From Bdellovibrionales bacterium (GTDB taxonomy: Bacteria > Bdellovibrionota > Bacteriovoracia > Bacteriovoracales > Bacteriovoracaceae), in contig JABGUH010000006.1 in NCBI GenBank assembly GCA_018646675.1, forward strand, positions 1 to 44,663: a stretch of 44,663 nucleotides of DNA, in the 5' to 3' direction. Both the position numbers and the translations under genes were made by a program. How positions within the stretch are numbered: position 1 is the stretch's first letter; every line of letters starts with the position of its first letter. This document shows, one piece after another, positions 24,987 through 35,332 of the stretch. Under the pieces are notes generated by a model. That model was not told where the DNA came from. It was given only the letters and a program-made list of their open reading frames with translations, and searched no databases.

Positions 24987-26517
24987 TATCCAAATAGTCA
25001 ACCAAGGTACGTACCATCAGCCCGGAGCTACCCTTTTTGGGGCAGTAGGGGAGATGTCCTTGAGAGTCTCCAATACCAGCAATATCTAGGTGGGCCCAGG
25101 GGATATCGTTTCCAACGAATTGTTGTAGGAAGGCGGCCGCCTTGCCGGAACCTCCAAAGCGAGAGTTCCCCATATTTTTTAGATCAGCAATGTTAGATTT
25201 GATCTCATCACAGAACTCATCAATCACTGGTAGTTGCCAGAGATACTCACTGACACTATTGGCACTGCTTAAGAGTTGCTTGTTTAGTTTGTCATTATTA
25301 CCAAAGAGGCCACACACCTCGCCACCCAAGGCGACTAGAATAGCACCGGTCAAAGTAGCAGCATCGATGATAGAGTCTGGCCTTAGATCAGATGCATAGT
25401 CTAGCAGGTCGGCCAAAACTAAGCGTCCCTCAGCATCAGTATTTAAGATCTCCACCGTCTTGCCATTGCGAGATTTAATAATGGAGTCGGGAAGAGTCGC
25501 CTGGTTGGAGATCACGTTATCTGTCATGCCCAGAATACAGCTAACTTTGGCGTTGACTCCCAGCTGGACTGCCGCGCGAAAGGCTCCATAGACAGTGGCG
25601 GCACCGGCCATATCAAACTTCATATTCATCATTGAGGCGGAAGGCTTGAGGCTGTAACCACCGGCATCAAAGGTTAGTCCCTTGCCAACCAGAACAATGT
25701 GCTTGGTATTTTTAGTAACCTTTTTTGGTGTATAGCTTAGATGAACCAGACGTGGTTCATGGCTTGAGCCAGCATTAACTGCTAGAAAGAGCCCCATCTT
25801 CTCTTTTATGACCCCTTTTTTGTCCAAAATTTTAACCTTCACTCCCTTTTTTAAGCTCTTAATATCCTCATCCACCTTTTTAGCAAAGGTAACAGAGTTT
25901 AAGACATTGGGAACTTCGTTCACCAAATCTCGTGTCATGCTGATTGCAGCGACAATCATCTGAGTCCGCTCTAAGGTATTGGCCATACTGTTGATGTTGG
26001 CCTTAGTTATTTTTGGATTAAAGGAGTCAATATAGATGGTGGTAAGTAGTGGTGGTTTTGCCTTTGCCTTGTACTTATTAAAGCGATAGGCTGCCATTCC
26101 AATCCCCTCCAACAGCATTGCGAGAGAGTCATCACGCCTATTTTTAATAACAAAGGAGTCAAAATCAATCGAGAGCTTTTCTGCTTGTGAGGAGAGAGCA
26201 TTATATAGTTTCGCCCCCTCTTTTCGTAGCATCTCAAAGGTGCACTTTCCACGCAATCCCATCCCGATAGCAATAATATGGCGGCCACGACTATCCGTCA
26301 TGCTTAGGCTCTGCCCCATCTCGCCGGTAAATTGCTGATGGGTGGCAACTCCCTTAAAGAGTGTTTGAATCTCCTTTGGCCAGTGAGATATTACTGGACT
26401 AAAAACCTGTTTTTTCTTCTTGCCCTTTCCACTCTCCTGCTGGTTGGTCCAGCCGGCCAAGATAATTGCTTGCTGGCTTGAGTAGTCTGAGTGTTTAAAC
26501 TTCAGTAGATATTTCAT
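24979..26517 (-). CDS. pepA: Leucyl aminopeptidase family (M17) protein
   Basis: A 512-residue cytosolic metallo-aminopeptidase removing N-terminal residues from peptides. The M17 catalytic domain is clear: VGKGLTFDAGGYSLKP holds the metal-ligand Lys and Asp, FDMAGAA holds another Asp, and the signature NTDAEGRLVLADLL holds Asp, Glu and the catalytic Arg. The N-terminal domain (about 1-190) is less conserved, as usual for the family. It is the first gene of a pepA-trmL pair. Its start at ATG 26517 faces the lptF/G-type gene across a 147-bp divergent region. Confidence 0.94.
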   Translation of the reverse strand: MKYLLKFKHSDYSSQQAIILAGWTNQQESGKGKKKKQVFSPVISHWPKEIQTLFKGVATHQQFTGEMGQSLSMTDSRGRHIIAIGMGLRGKCTFEMLRKEGAKLYNALSSQAEKLSIDFDSFVIKNRRDDSLAMLLEGIGMAAYRFNKYKAKAKPPLLTTIYIDSFNPKITKANINSMANTLERTQMIVAAISMTRDLVNEVPNVLNSVTFAKKVDEDIKSLKKGVKVKILDKKGVIKEKMGLFLAVNAGSSHEPRLVHLSYTPKKVTKNTKHIVLVGKGLTFDAGGYSLKPSASMMNMKFDMAGAATVYGAFRAAVQLGVNAKVSCILGMTDNVISNQATLPDSIIKSRNGKTVEILNTDAEGRLVLADLLDYASDLRPDSIIDAATLTGAILVALGGEVCGLFGNNDKLNKQLLSSANSVSEYLWQLPVIDEFCDEIKSNIADLKNMGNSRFGGSGKAAAFLQQFVGNDIPWAHLDIAGIGDSQGHLPYCPKKGSSGLMVRTLVDYLDNV

Positions 26518-26575
26518 TTAAAGTGAGCTCCTTTTACATACCCTTAAAACAAGGAAATTATGTCCAACTTGTCAG

Positions 26576-26604
26576 TTGTGGTTTTAAAAAACGCTGCGTA
26601 CAAT
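26576..26604 (+). promoter_or_regulatory. Candidate promoter for the LptF/LptG gene
   Basis: TTGTGG (26576-26581) and TACAAT (26599-26604) are spaced by 17 bp, about 55 nt before the preferred start at 26665. The -10 has five of six consensus bases; the -35 is weaker. Confidence 0.4.
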
Positions 26605-26664
26605 AGCACAGGTGGTCACTTATGTCTAAATTTTGGTTAGATTGCCGAACGGGGATTGCACAAT

Positions 26665-27777
26665 ATGTTTAAAATTACCCAACGATATCTTGCCACCGGC
26701 TTTATCCCACCCTTTGTTGCCAGTGTCCTATTCTTTGTCTCTTTTCTTCTGACCTTTCAGCTTTTTAAGATTATTCGCATTGTAATTGGACGGGGAGTTG
26801 AGTTTATTACGGTATTAGAGCTAATTGGCCATATCGCCATCTCTTTTCTCCCTTTTGCTATTCCGGTCTCTGGCCTGTTTGCGGCATCATATATCATGAG
26901 CCGTTTAAGTGAGGACTCGGAGATTATCGCTATGCGCTCTTTTGGGATTGCTAAATGGCGTCTCTATCTCCCATTTTTACTGCTAAGCCTCTTGATTGGA
27001 GTGACTATCTATGCTCTCAATCAGAGGATAATCCCTTACTCCAAGCGTGAGTTTAAAAATAGTGTGATCAGGCTATCATCCAAGGGGTTAGTCGCCAATA
27101 TTCATCCGGGTAAATTTTTTACCGATATACCGGGGATAACTCTTTTTGCGACTAAAAGTACTGGCATTGGTAAGCAGATGAAAGATGTTTTTATCACTGT
27201 TAATCAAGGTGGAGCTACTAAAAAGACCATTTTGGCCAGACAGGGGCGGTTGATAAAAAAAGAGGGGAGTAAGAGTACCCAAGGTTCGATTAGTCTATAT
27301 TTGCAAGATGGTAATATTGTGGAGCAACAGGGAGATGAGCTGAATATTACTAAGATTCTATTCCAAGAGTATGAGTTTCCGATCAGTAGTAGTAATTATC
27401 AGACAACATCGATCACTAAGGATAGTATGCGGGCCAGTGATCAGCTGCTAAGAATTATCCAGCAGGATGATAGTAAAGATGGAAAAGGGGCAGTCAAGAC
27501 TAGATTGGAGTATTGGTCGAGAGTTAACACCCCATTTCTTACCATTATATTTATCTGGTTAGGCTTCTCCCTTGGGATCAAGAGAGGGCGGGGGAGAGGT
27601 CGTAGTACCGGGCCGATCACCTTCTCTTTATTGGTGCTTTACTACTTATTCTTCTTTCTGTTTATTAGTATGGCCCGCAAGGGGACAATGCCGGCCACCT
27701 ACGCAATATTCACACCAACTTTGTTGTTATCATTTGCCGCAGGATGGTTCTATCATAAGTTGGACTGGCCTTCTTAA
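26665..27777 (+). CDS. LptF/LptG family lipopolysaccharide export permease
   Basis: A 370-residue inner-membrane protein with the YjgP/YjgQ layout. Three helices in the first 110 residues are interrupted by the coupling-helix segment MSRLSEDSEIIAMRSFGIAKWRL, a periplasmic beta-jellyroll part spans about 130-260, and three C-terminal helices follow. LptF and LptG with LptB extract LPS from the inner membrane. I cannot separate F from G; the S.D.EI.AMR.FG motif is shared. I prefer ATG 26665 to the TTG at 26656 because GGGG lies about 10 nt upstream. No second LptF/G copy is adjacent, so the partner must be elsewhere. Confidence 0.85.
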   Translation: MFKITQRYLATGFIPPFVASVLFFVSFLLTFQLFKIIRIVIGRGVEFITVLELIGHIAISFLPFAIPVSGLFAASYIMSRLSEDSEIIAMRSFGIAKWRLYLPFLLLSLLIGVTIYALNQRIIPYSKREFKNSVIRLSSKGLVANIHPGKFFTDIPGITLFATKSTGIGKQMKDVFITVNQGGATKKTILARQGRLIKKEGSKSTQGSISLYLQDGNIVEQQGDELNITKILFQEYEFPISSSNYQTTSITKDSMRASDQLLRIIQQDDSKDGKGAVKTRLEYWSRVNTPFLTIIFIWLGFSLGIKRGRGRGRSTGPITFSLLVLYYLFFFLFISMARKGTMPATYAIFTPTLLLSFAAGWFYHKLDWPS

Positions 27778-27795
27778 TTAAGGCAATGGGATATT

Positions 27796-28878
27796 TTACT
27801 CTTGTTGGAGATGTTCGGAGGTGGAGACACTCCCGGCGCGTTTATCAAAAATAAAAAGCGGGATCCGAAAATTATTTGCGCTGGCCACAGGAAAGACCAC
27901 ATTTTTAACACTAGAGCGAGAGTTAAATGAGAGAAGGTGGCGTTGATAGTAGATCTTGGCCCCATTGACGTTGCCTAGTAGTAGGCGGATCTCCTGGCCA
28001 GTGATGAGTAAGTTTCCCCCCATCTTAATTAGTACCTTTTTTATCTCTTGGTCATCCCTTTTGTAGGTTAGCCAAAGATCACTCTGCTCGGCAATCAGGT
28101 AGATGGTCTCTCGTTCATCAGAGAAGGAGCTACGAATTTTCTTAGGTAGTTTCTCAAAATCATTTTTGGGATGGAAGGTGTACATAGGGAGTTTGATTGG
28201 GCGTAGAGTGATTTCTGGCTTCTTCTCCTGCTCCTGCTCCCGTTCCTGTTCCTGTTTCTGTTCCTGTTTCCGCTCTTCCTTCACCACACTCTGTATGGCC
28301 ATCTTCTTAGTTTGGGTAATTTTTATGGAGTCTACGATCGAGGGGGTACTTTTTAAAGGCGTTTGGGCCGAAAGCACTTCACTTTTGACTTTGATGTGGG
28401 AGTCCACTTTTTGTCTAGTCGTTTGGAACTTGTTATATCCCAAGACCGCTATAGCAACAATAACGACCAGAGATAGAAAAATAAGGTTCTCCTTTTTATG
28501 ATCCAGTAGGAGAAAACTGATAGATTTGCCCGGGGCCTTGCCTCTCACATCGTCTAATGGGGTAGGCTCTATGTTGGTAGTGATACCGTAGAGCTGGTTT
28601 AGGTATTGGACTCCCAGATCTGGATCTATATCCAGCATTTTACAATAGGTGCGGACAAAGCCACGCACATATGTCTTGCCGGGAAGGTTGTGCACATCAT
28701 TTTTTTCTAGTTGCTCTAGGATGGTATGGTTAATTTTAGTCTGGAGGGAGATATGTTGAAGCTTTATTCTCTTCTTTTCTCTATTACCCCGTAGGTAGTC
28801 ACCCAAGTTCTCTTCAGCTGTCTTGCTGGAGGAGGGAGTTATATCAAGGTCAGACTCATCATTCATTGTTGCGAACAC
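27796..28878 (-). CDS. RodZ-like cytoskeletal/HTH membrane protein
   Basis: A 360-residue bitopic protein. Residues about 25-95 form a Cro/C1-type helix-turn-helix domain of the HTH_25/RodZ kind (LGDYLRGNREKKRIKLQHIS, then PGKTYVRGFVRTYCKML). A single helix spans about 131-150, followed by a periplasmic linker rich in Glu, Gln and Lys and a beta-rich C-terminal domain resembling the DUF4115 domain of RodZ. RodZ ties MreB to the cell-wall machinery and sets rod shape. The GTG at 28878 overlaps the upstream stop by one base (TAGTG); an ATG at 28866 is the alternative start. The E/Q/K run (about 208-226) is a low-complexity expansion. Confidence 0.75.
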   Translation of the reverse strand: MFATMNDESDLDITPSSSKTAEENLGDYLRGNREKKRIKLQHISLQTKINHTILEQLEKNDVHNLPGKTYVRGFVRTYCKMLDIDPDLGVQYLNQLYGITTNIEPTPLDDVRGKAPGKSISFLLLDHKKENLIFLSLVVIVAIAVLGYNKFQTTRQKVDSHIKVKSEVLSAQTPLKSTPSIVDSIKITQTKKMAIQSVVKEERKQEQKQEQEREQEQEKKPEITLRPIKLPMYTFHPKNDFEKLPKKIRSSFSDERETIYLIAEQSDLWLTYKRDDQEIKKVLIKMGGNLLITGQEIRLLLGNVNGAKIYYQRHLLSFNSRSSVKNVVFPVASANNFRIPLFIFDKRAGSVSTSEHLQQE

Positions 28879-29690
28879 TACATGCTAGAGTGATTGGGGT
28901 CTACATTTGTTTCCATTAACAAGTTACGTTTTGTAGTAATTGCCATTTGACGCACGATCTCATCATCAAAATTTTCAATAATCTCATCTAACTTAAGTCG
29001 AGCGGGAAGATACTTCTTCATTTTGATCAGAGTTAGCGCTTGCTGGTAGTGGGGAGCTGCATTATCGTAACAGGTTCCCATGGTAGCCTGTTTGAAGTAC
29101 TTGTAAGCTTGTTGATATTGGAACCTTTGGTTGGCCAGCCGCCCTAAAATGTAGCTGGGAGCACAGTAGTCACTCTTCTCCTTGAGTGCTTGCTTCAAGC
29201 TCATGATCGCTTTTGCCCGCTCTTTTTGTTTCAGATAGATTAAGCCTAAGTTGTAATGTATTCGGTATTGATGTTTATAGATTAGGTCCTGTTGGATGAT
29301 CAGATACTGCTTGCGGGCCAGCTTATATTTTTTCAGGTGAAAATAGAGGGAAGCTAGATTATTGCGTGCGTCGGAGTTAGTCTGATCTAGATTAATTGCA
29401 AGTAGAAAATGTTTTAATGCCAGTCTGTTTTGATGTTTAAAAAAATAAGCCATCCCAATATTATTTTGTATTTTGGTGTCATTGGGTTCGAGGGCCTCCG
29501 CCTTAAGTAATAGGTCAAGGGCCGAGGTATAGTCTTTGTTTAGTAGTTTGTGCGTTCCATGTTGATAGAAAATAGCTACCTTTTTTTCGATACTACTCTT
29601 CTCTTTCTTGCTTGTTAGCAAGCCACACCCTCCGTTGATTAGGAGAAGAAGTGAGATTAGATATGTGCGAACATCAGTACAAAGGTGCAT
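28878..29690 (-). CDS. TPR-repeat lipoprotein (PilF/PilW-like)
   Basis: A 270-residue predicted lipoprotein with signal LISLLLLINGGC (lipidated Cys22). At least five tetratricopeptide repeats follow; examples are DYTSALDLLLKAEALEPND, NRLALKHFLLAINLDQTN, and the unit ending KAIMSLKQALKEKSD. Similar TPR lipoproteins next to a RodZ-like gene are PilF/PilW-type pilotins or general envelope scaffolds. No type IV pilus gene is in the window, so the specific role is open. It ends in a TAG that overlaps the GTG of the RodZ-like gene, so the two are coupled. Confidence 0.75.
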   Translation of the reverse strand: MHLCTDVRTYLISLLLLINGGCGLLTSKKEKSSIEKKVAIFYQHGTHKLLNKDYTSALDLLLKAEALEPNDTKIQNNIGMAYFFKHQNRLALKHFLLAINLDQTNSDARNNLASLYFHLKKYKLARKQYLIIQQDLIYKHQYRIHYNLGLIYLKQKERAKAIMSLKQALKEKSDYCAPSYILGRLANQRFQYQQAYKYFKQATMGTCYDNAAPHYQQALTLIKMKKYLPARLKLDEIIENFDDEIVRQMAITTKRNLLMETNVDPNHSSM

Positions 29691-29790
29691 ATTCTTATTA
29701 ATTTTAGTAAGATTTATATGATAAAGTCAAATAGCATTAAAAATAGTTGGATTTACGGTTTTGTTATCTTGAAGGAGTAGATTTTAGTTT

Positions 29791-31545
29791 ATGGGGGGCA
29801 TTTGGAGTAAAATTCCATTTATGGCAGAGCTGCTGATTAATGGCAGCTTTATTACCCTCTACTCTTTGAGCGTTATGGGACATCTGCCCCCAGAGCTAGT
29901 TGGAGTCTCTGTCGAGTGGATTTTAGAGATAGGCAGCCTAATCGTTCCGATTGTCCTCTTTATTAGTGTCATCAGCAACTACATTCGCAGTGATGGGTTT
30001 TACCACTTTTTACGTAAATATGTTTTCTCCCTGATCGTATTTATCCCATTAGTCATCACTTGGGGAGATGTTGAGTTTGCTCTCTGGCTATCCTCTGCTC
30101 ATCTAATCTACTCAATCCTGGTCCTCTATGATGTTGACCGAGAGACGGAGATGGATTTGGAGAGCGTAACCACTCTTACCATCTCTCAAAAAAAATATCG
30201 TAATCTACTGCAATATATCTCTTTGCGACCGGCCCAAATTGTCCTTTTATCATTTATTGGGCTGATTCTATTTGGCACTTTTCTATTAATGCTCCCATTT
30301 TCATCAGTTACCAGTAAGTCGATCGGTTTAGTTGATAGTATTTTTACCGCCACTTCGGCCACATGCGTCACGGGGTTGAACACACTATCTTTACAGGATA
30401 ATTTCTCCCTGTTTGGCCAGTTGGTTATTTTGGCGTTGATTCAGATTGGGGGTCTGGGGATTATGACTCTCTCCTCTTCAATGACCATTCTTTTAGGGCG
30501 CTCGATGGGAATGCGAGATCGGATTATTATGCAGGATCTGCTGGATGTCTCTAGTATGGAGGGGTTGATCTCACTGATCTTGGATATTATTAAGTACACA
30601 TTTCTGATTGAGCTTTGGGGAGCAATTATCCTAACTGTCGCCTTCACTTTTGAGGGCTACGAGTTTGGGGATGCTCTTTATTACGGATTTTTTCACAGTA
30701 TCTCCGCATTCTGCAATGCTGGTTTTTCTCTTTTTAACACCTCTCTTGAGAGTTACGCGACCAATCCAATGATTCATGGAACGGTGGCAGTTCTGGTTAC
30801 ACTGGGAGGGTTAGGATTTATCGTATTGCGGGAGATGAAAGAGGTAATTGTCTCCCGACGCAGCCTAGTCAGAATTGGGTTACATACCAAGATTGTATTG
30901 ATCACTTCATTTGCTCTAATTGTTCTCGGAGCACTTTTTATCTTCTTTGGAGAGTTTTTAAATGCTTTAGATGGTTATACCTTGTGGGAGAAAGTCCAGA
31001 TCTCCCTCTTTCAGTCGATAACTTTAAGGACTGCTGGTTTTAATACTATCCCCATCCCCGGACTCCATACCTATACTATCTATGTCATGGCCCTCTTTAT
31101 GTTTATTGGGGCCTCTCCTGGCTCTACCGGTGGAGGAATCAAGACCACCACGCTGGCAATTCTCTTCTACTCGATCAAATCCACTCTTAAGGGGCGACAG
31201 GAGATTACTATTTTTGACCGTGCGATCAGCTCGGGTATTGTCGTTCGGGCGACGGCACTAACATTTATCTCCATATTAATCACCAGCTTTTTTATACTGG
31301 TAATGATCCGTTTGGAGGGGAACCAATCATTTTTGACCATCTTTTTCGAAGTAATCAGCGCTTCTGGTACTGTTGGTCTCTCTTTAGGAATTACCCCCTA
31401 TCTTACCCTCGCCGGTAAGTTGGCAATCTCTCTAGTGATGTTTATTGGAAGAATTGGACCGCTAACTTTGGTCTTGGCATTAGGGCAGCGAATTCGCAGT
31501 GGTGGTAAGATTGAGTATCCTGATGGCAGGATTATGATAGGATAG
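29791..31545 (+). CDS. trkH: TrkH/KtrB-family potassium transporter subunit
   Basis: A 584-residue integral membrane protein with about twelve hydrophobic segments. Four selectivity-filter-like loops are visible, for example TATSATCVTGL, ISAFCNAGFSL, TLRTAGFNTI and ISASGTVGLSLG, plus the gating-loop segment GASPGSTGGGIKTTT. Members take up K+ driven by membrane potential, controlled by a cytoplasmic RCK ring. The first about 145 residues add extra helices before the canonical core, an extended form. The ATG at 29791 has AAGGAG 13 nt upstream, a rather long spacing. The RCK partner is the next gene, 35 bp downstream. Confidence 0.92.
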   Translation: MGGIWSKIPFMAELLINGSFITLYSLSVMGHLPPELVGVSVEWILEIGSLIVPIVLFISVISNYIRSDGFYHFLRKYVFSLIVFIPLVITWGDVEFALWLSSAHLIYSILVLYDVDRETEMDLESVTTLTISQKKYRNLLQYISLRPAQIVLLSFIGLILFGTFLLMLPFSSVTSKSIGLVDSIFTATSATCVTGLNTLSLQDNFSLFGQLVILALIQIGGLGIMTLSSSMTILLGRSMGMRDRIIMQDLLDVSSMEGLISLILDIIKYTFLIELWGAIILTVAFTFEGYEFGDALYYGFFHSISAFCNAGFSLFNTSLESYATNPMIHGTVAVLVTLGGLGFIVLREMKEVIVSRRSLVRIGLHTKIVLITSFALIVLGALFIFFGEFLNALDGYTLWEKVQISLFQSITLRTAGFNTIPIPGLHTYTIYVMALFMFIGASPGSTGGGIKTTTLAILFYSIKSTLKGRQEITIFDRAISSGIVVRATALTFISILITSFFILVMIRLEGNQSFLTIFFEVISASGTVGLSLGITPYLTLAGKLAISLVMFIGRIGPLTLVLALGQRIRSGGKIEYPDGRIMIG

Positions 31546-31580
31546 AGGTAGATGTCCATATTTAGGAATTTGGAGCGAGT

Positions 31581-32276
31581 ATGATTGTTGCAGTTATCGG
31601 GCTGGGAACCTTTGGAGGAAAAACCGCCGTTCGACTCTTTGAGAAGGGGGTGGAGGTCATTGCCATCGATAAAGACCAGAAGCTGGTTGAAAAACTCAAA
31701 GATCGGGTTACTCACGCGGTCAGCCTAGATGTCACCGATGAGAGTTCCCTGCGCTCAGTGAATATTGCCGATGTGGATGTAGCGGTAATTGCGATTGGTG
31801 ACCATATTGAGATGAGCATCATGGCGGTTGCCATGCTTAGAAAGCTAGGGGTGGGGCGTGTTATCGCTCGGGCCACTACCTTATTGCATGAGCATATTTT
31901 AAAGGAGATTGGAGCTTCAGAGATTATTAAAGTTGAAGAGGAGATGGGAGAGATTATCGCCTCTAAAATTGTCGCTCCTCACGTTTTGCAGCGCTACAAC
32001 TTTGCTTCTGGCTACTCCTTAGTGGAGATCAAGCTGGGTAAAAAATATGAGGGATTAACTTTAGTAGAGAGCAAAATTCGCCAGAACTACTCCTTGAATA
32101 TTGTTGCTACCCAGAAGCGAATCCCCTATATCACTGAAGAGGGGAAAGCTGCCTACCGGATTAAAATTAATGACTGTCCCATGCCGATGGATATGATTGA
32201 GGCCAATGATGTTTTGGTTTTGGTGGGGAGTGAGAAGAACTTTAACCGTCTATTTGACGACATGGACGAGAGCTAG
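31581..32276 (+). CDS. ktrA: TrkA/KtrA-type RCK regulatory subunit
   Basis: A 231-residue soluble protein with an N-terminal RCK/Rossmann domain (MIVAVIGLGTFGGKTA, GxGxxG at residues 7-12, with acidic residue in VIAIDKD) and a C-terminal RCK_C domain (from about 140). The single-unit length matches KtrA rather than the double-length E. coli TrkA. It binds nucleotides (ATP/ADP or NAD) and gates the TrkH/KtrB-type pore encoded just upstream. Confidence 0.93.
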   Translation: MIVAVIGLGTFGGKTAVRLFEKGVEVIAIDKDQKLVEKLKDRVTHAVSLDVTDESSLRSVNIADVDVAVIAIGDHIEMSIMAVAMLRKLGVGRVIARATTLLHEHILKEIGASEIIKVEEEMGEIIASKIVAPHVLQRYNFASGYSLVEIKLGKKYEGLTLVESKIRQNYSLNIVATQKRIPYITEEGKAAYRIKINDCPMPMDMIEANDVLVLVGSEKNFNRLFDDMDES

Positions 32277-32312
32277 AGCTTGTTGATGGTCGGATCGCAG
32301 GAGGCATAAGGC

Positions 32313-33482
32313 GTGAACCTATCCCTAAGAAGCAGAGTGGCGGCCAGCTTTATTGTGGCCAATGCGGTGGTGTTAATTCTGGCATTTACTGTTTTTCACT
32401 TTTTAAACACATTAAATAGTGAGATTGAGAGTATTACGGTTAAGTCTAACCGGGTCTCCCTATTGACAGATGAAATTAGAATTAGTGCCGTCTCAATTTT
32501 AAAGTATCAGCGTCGGATTCTCTCTAACAAATCGTCCCCAGAGTTGGTGGATAAAATTATCAATCTGTGTGAGAGCTTCTCTTCTCAGTTGCAGACCTTG
32601 GATACTCTCTACCAAGAGCCAGAGGTAAAAAAGATCGTGGCCAAAATGTTGTCTTATGTGGACTCTTTGAGATTGGTAGTCTCTAAGGCTTCACTCTTTC
32701 ATCGTGATAATATTGGTATGGCCAGTATTGGAGATCTGGCCGATAAAATTTTAGAGTCTTTCTCTGAATTTCAGGATATTCAATATTTTCAGAGTGTCGA
32801 GCGAGATAAAAAGGTAAAAAAGATCATCAATGATACCAAGAGAAATATGATGATTACTCTGATCATTGGCTTCTTGGGGACGATTGTTCTGGGATTAGTG
32901 GTTCCCAGTAAGATCGCCCTGCCCTTTAAAAAGTTACGGGACGCCATTAGAGAGCTACAGGAGTGCAATTTTGACGTCTCGATCTACTATAATCAGGATG
33001 ATGAGATTGGTGAACTAGCACAAGAGATGAATAAGATGATCATGAGCTTCAAGGTTTTTGATGAGCTGCGCACGGATCGAATCTCATTAGAGCATAGAAA
33101 GTTTGATACACTGGCCAACTTGACACGTCGGCCAGTACTGGTGGCCAATGCGGAGGGGAAGTTGATCTATATGAACAACAGGCTCTACTCTCTGTTGCAG
33201 GTGCAGTCTGAGGATGTAATTGATAAAGAGATGTGTGATTCAGCGATTCCTCGTTCGATTATTGAGAGTTATGAGTTGGCAATTAAGCGGCGCTCTAAAA
33301 TTGAGAATGCTGAAATTTTGATCCCTGCTCGCAAGAGTGATGGGGCCGATGATGAGAATGGTGGAAAGGATGGAGAGTTGCCCCCAGTCTTTTCCGGCTA
33401 TGCCAATGTAATTCCGATACGTGGAAAAGATAGTTCCCTAGATTACTACCTTATGGTACTCTCCCAAGAAGTTTTCGTATAG
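32313..33482 (+). CDS. Membrane sensor protein with HAMP and PAS domains but no output domain
   Basis: A 389-residue protein with two membrane helices (about 8-30 and 178-198) enclosing a four-helix-like periplasmic sensor. A HAMP domain follows (about 199-250, ending in DEIGELAQEMNKM), then a short coiled coil and a C-terminal PAS-like domain (about 265-389; PVLVANAEGKLIYMNN). No histidine-kinase, cyclase or methyl-accepting region follows, so it is an incomplete sensor by usual standards. The GTG at 32313 has GGAGG upstream. It lies 36 bp after the RCK gene, which suggests a role in potassium or osmotic sensing. That is inference from context. Confidence 0.75.
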   Translation: MNLSLRSRVAASFIVANAVVLILAFTVFHFLNTLNSEIESITVKSNRVSLLTDEIRISAVSILKYQRRILSNKSSPELVDKIINLCESFSSQLQTLDTLYQEPEVKKIVAKMLSYVDSLRLVVSKASLFHRDNIGMASIGDLADKILESFSEFQDIQYFQSVERDKKVKKIINDTKRNMMITLIIGFLGTIVLGLVVPSKIALPFKKLRDAIRELQECNFDVSIYYNQDDEIGELAQEMNKMIMSFKVFDELRTDRISLEHRKFDTLANLTRRPVLVANAEGKLIYMNNRLYSLLQVQSEDVIDKEMCDSAIPRSIIESYELAIKRRSKIENAEILIPARKSDGADDENGGKDGELPPVFSGYANVIPIRGKDSSLDYYLMVLSQEVFV

Positions 33483-33512
33483 CATAGCGCGTAAAATCGC
33501 CACATTTAAGAG

Positions 33513-35330
33513 ATGAAAATTGAGATGGCTCACAAACAGCAATTTATCCGTAATTTCTCTATTATTGCTCACATCGACCATGGAAAATCCACTTTGGCCG
33601 ATCGCCTCTTAGAGATTACTAATACTATCTCTAAAAGAGAGATTAGTGAGCAGTTCCTAGATAATATGGATATTGAGCGGGAGCGAGGTATCACCATCAA
33701 GGCGCAGACGGTGCGTCTGAATTATCAAGCGCAAGATGGAAATAGTTATCAGCTCAATTTGATCGATACTCCAGGACATGTAGATTTCTCCTACGAAGTT
33801 AGTCGATCACTGGCCTCTTGTGATGGGGCACTACTGGTGGTGGATGCTTCTCAAGGGGTCGAGGCACAGACTCTGGCCAATGTCTATATGGCAATTGAGA
33901 ACGATCTAGAAGTCGTCCCGGTGATCAATAAGATAGATCTACCACATGCTGATGAAGAGCGGGTTATCACCGAGATCGAGGAGATTGTAGGAATTGATGC
34001 CAAAGATGCTAATCGTGTCTCAGCCAAATCTGGAGTCGGAGTTGATCAGCTGCTAGAGACTATTGTTGAAAAGATTCCTGCCCCGACAGGAGATCCGGAT
34101 GGCCTGCTACAGGCCCTGATTTTTGACTCCTGGTTTGACGCCTATCAAGGGGTGGTTGTCTTAGTTCGGGTGATGTCTGGCCAAATGAAGGTTAAGCAGA
34201 AGGTCTATTTTAAGCACTCACAAGAGAGCTATGAGATTTTAAAATTAGGAGTCAACGCACCTCGCTTTACGGTAGTGGATCATCTCTCCGCCGGCGAGGT
34301 TGGAATGATAATTTGTGGTATCAAGACCATTCGTGATGTAAAAATTGGCGATACGGTAGTTGATGCCAGTAAGCCTGATACTGCTCTATTAGATGGATTC
34401 CAAGAGAGCAAAGCGATGGTCTTTTGTGGGGTCTTTCCGGTAGACTCGGTAGACTATGAGTTGTTAAAGGATGCGTTGGAGAAGTTGGCACTAAATGACG
34501 CCTCTTTTACCTATGAACCAGAGAGTTCACAAGCCTTGGGTTTTGGCTATCGCTGTGGTTTTTTAGGGCTACTCCATATGAGCATTGTCCAGGAGCGGTT
34601 GGAGCGGGAGTTTGAACTTAATCTGATCTCAACAGCACCATCTTGTGACTATTTGATCGAGACGAAGAAGGGAGAGACACTCCATGTAGATAATCCAGCC
34701 AAATTGCCCGATCCCACCCTAATTGAGACAATAAGTGAGCCGATTGTGGAGATCTCAATCCATCTACCTAATGAGTATGTGGGACGGATTATCAAACTCT
34801 GCCAAGAGCGGCGAGGAGAGCAGCAGGAGATTCGCTATATTACCGAAGATCGCGTTCAACTGATCTATCGTCTGCCTTTAATTGAGATGGTGTTTGATTT
34901 TTATGACAAGATGAAGGGGCTGACTAAAGGGTATGCCAGCATGGACTATGAGTTTATCGGTCACCACGCCTCCAATCTGGTAAAAATGGACATTCTGCTC
35001 AATGGTGAGCCGGTGGATGCCCTTTCACTAATCTGTCACTCGCAGATGGCCAAAGTCAAAGGTCGAGTGCTGGTAGAGAAGTTACGCTCGATTATTACCC
35101 GGCAGCAGTTTGATATTGCTGTTCAGGCAGCAGTCGGATCTCAAATATTGGCCCGTGAGACAGTTAAGGCCCTACGGAAGAATGTATTGGCCAAATGTTA
35201 TGGTGGTGATATTTCTAGAAAACGCAAGCTGATAGAGAAGCAGAAGGCAGGAAAAAAACGGATGAAGATGGTGGGTAGTGTAGAAGTACCCCAGGAGGCT
35301 TTCCTCGCTGTGCTAAAGGTGGATAGTTAG
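33513..35330 (+). CDS. lepA: Elongation factor 4 (translational GTPase LepA)
   Basis: A 605-residue ribosome-binding GTPase. G motifs are present: HIDHGKSTL (P-loop), DTPGHVDF (G3) and NKIDLPHA (G4). The effector segment is followed by the EF-G-like domains II, III and V and the LepA-specific C-terminal domain ending with [19 protein letters not shown]. Length is normal (595-605). ATG 33513 and ATG 33525 are both possible starts. EF4 acts in translation initiation or elongation under stress. The next gene starts 2 bp after the stop. Confidence 0.97.
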   Translation: MKIEMAHKQQFIRNFSIIAHIDHGKSTLADRLLEITNTISKREISEQFLDNMDIERERGITIKAQTVRLNYQAQDGNSYQLNLIDTPGHVDFSYEVSRSLASCDGALLVVDASQGVEAQTLANVYMAIENDLEVVPVINKIDLPHADEERVITEIEEIVGIDAKDANRVSAKSGVGVDQLLETIVEKIPAPTGDPDGLLQALIFDSWFDAYQGVVVLVRVMSGQMKVKQKVYFKHSQESYEILKLGVNAPRFTVVDHLSAGEVGMIICGIKTIRDVKIGDTVVDASKPDTALLDGFQESKAMVFCGVFPVDSVDYELLKDALEKLALNDASFTYEPESSQALGFGYRCGFLGLLHMSIVQERLEREFELNLISTAPSCDYLIETKKGETLHVDNPAKLPDPTLIETISEPIVEISIHLPNEYVGRIIKLCQERRGEQQEIRYITEDRVQLIYRLPLIEMVFDFYDKMKGLTKGYASMDYEFIGHHASNLVKMDILLNGEPVDALSLICHSQMAKVKGRVLVEKLRSIITRQQFDIAVQAAVGSQILARETVKALRKNVLAKCYGGDISRKRKLIEKQKAGKKRMKMVGSVEVPQEAFLAVLKVDS

Positions 35331-35332
35331 TT

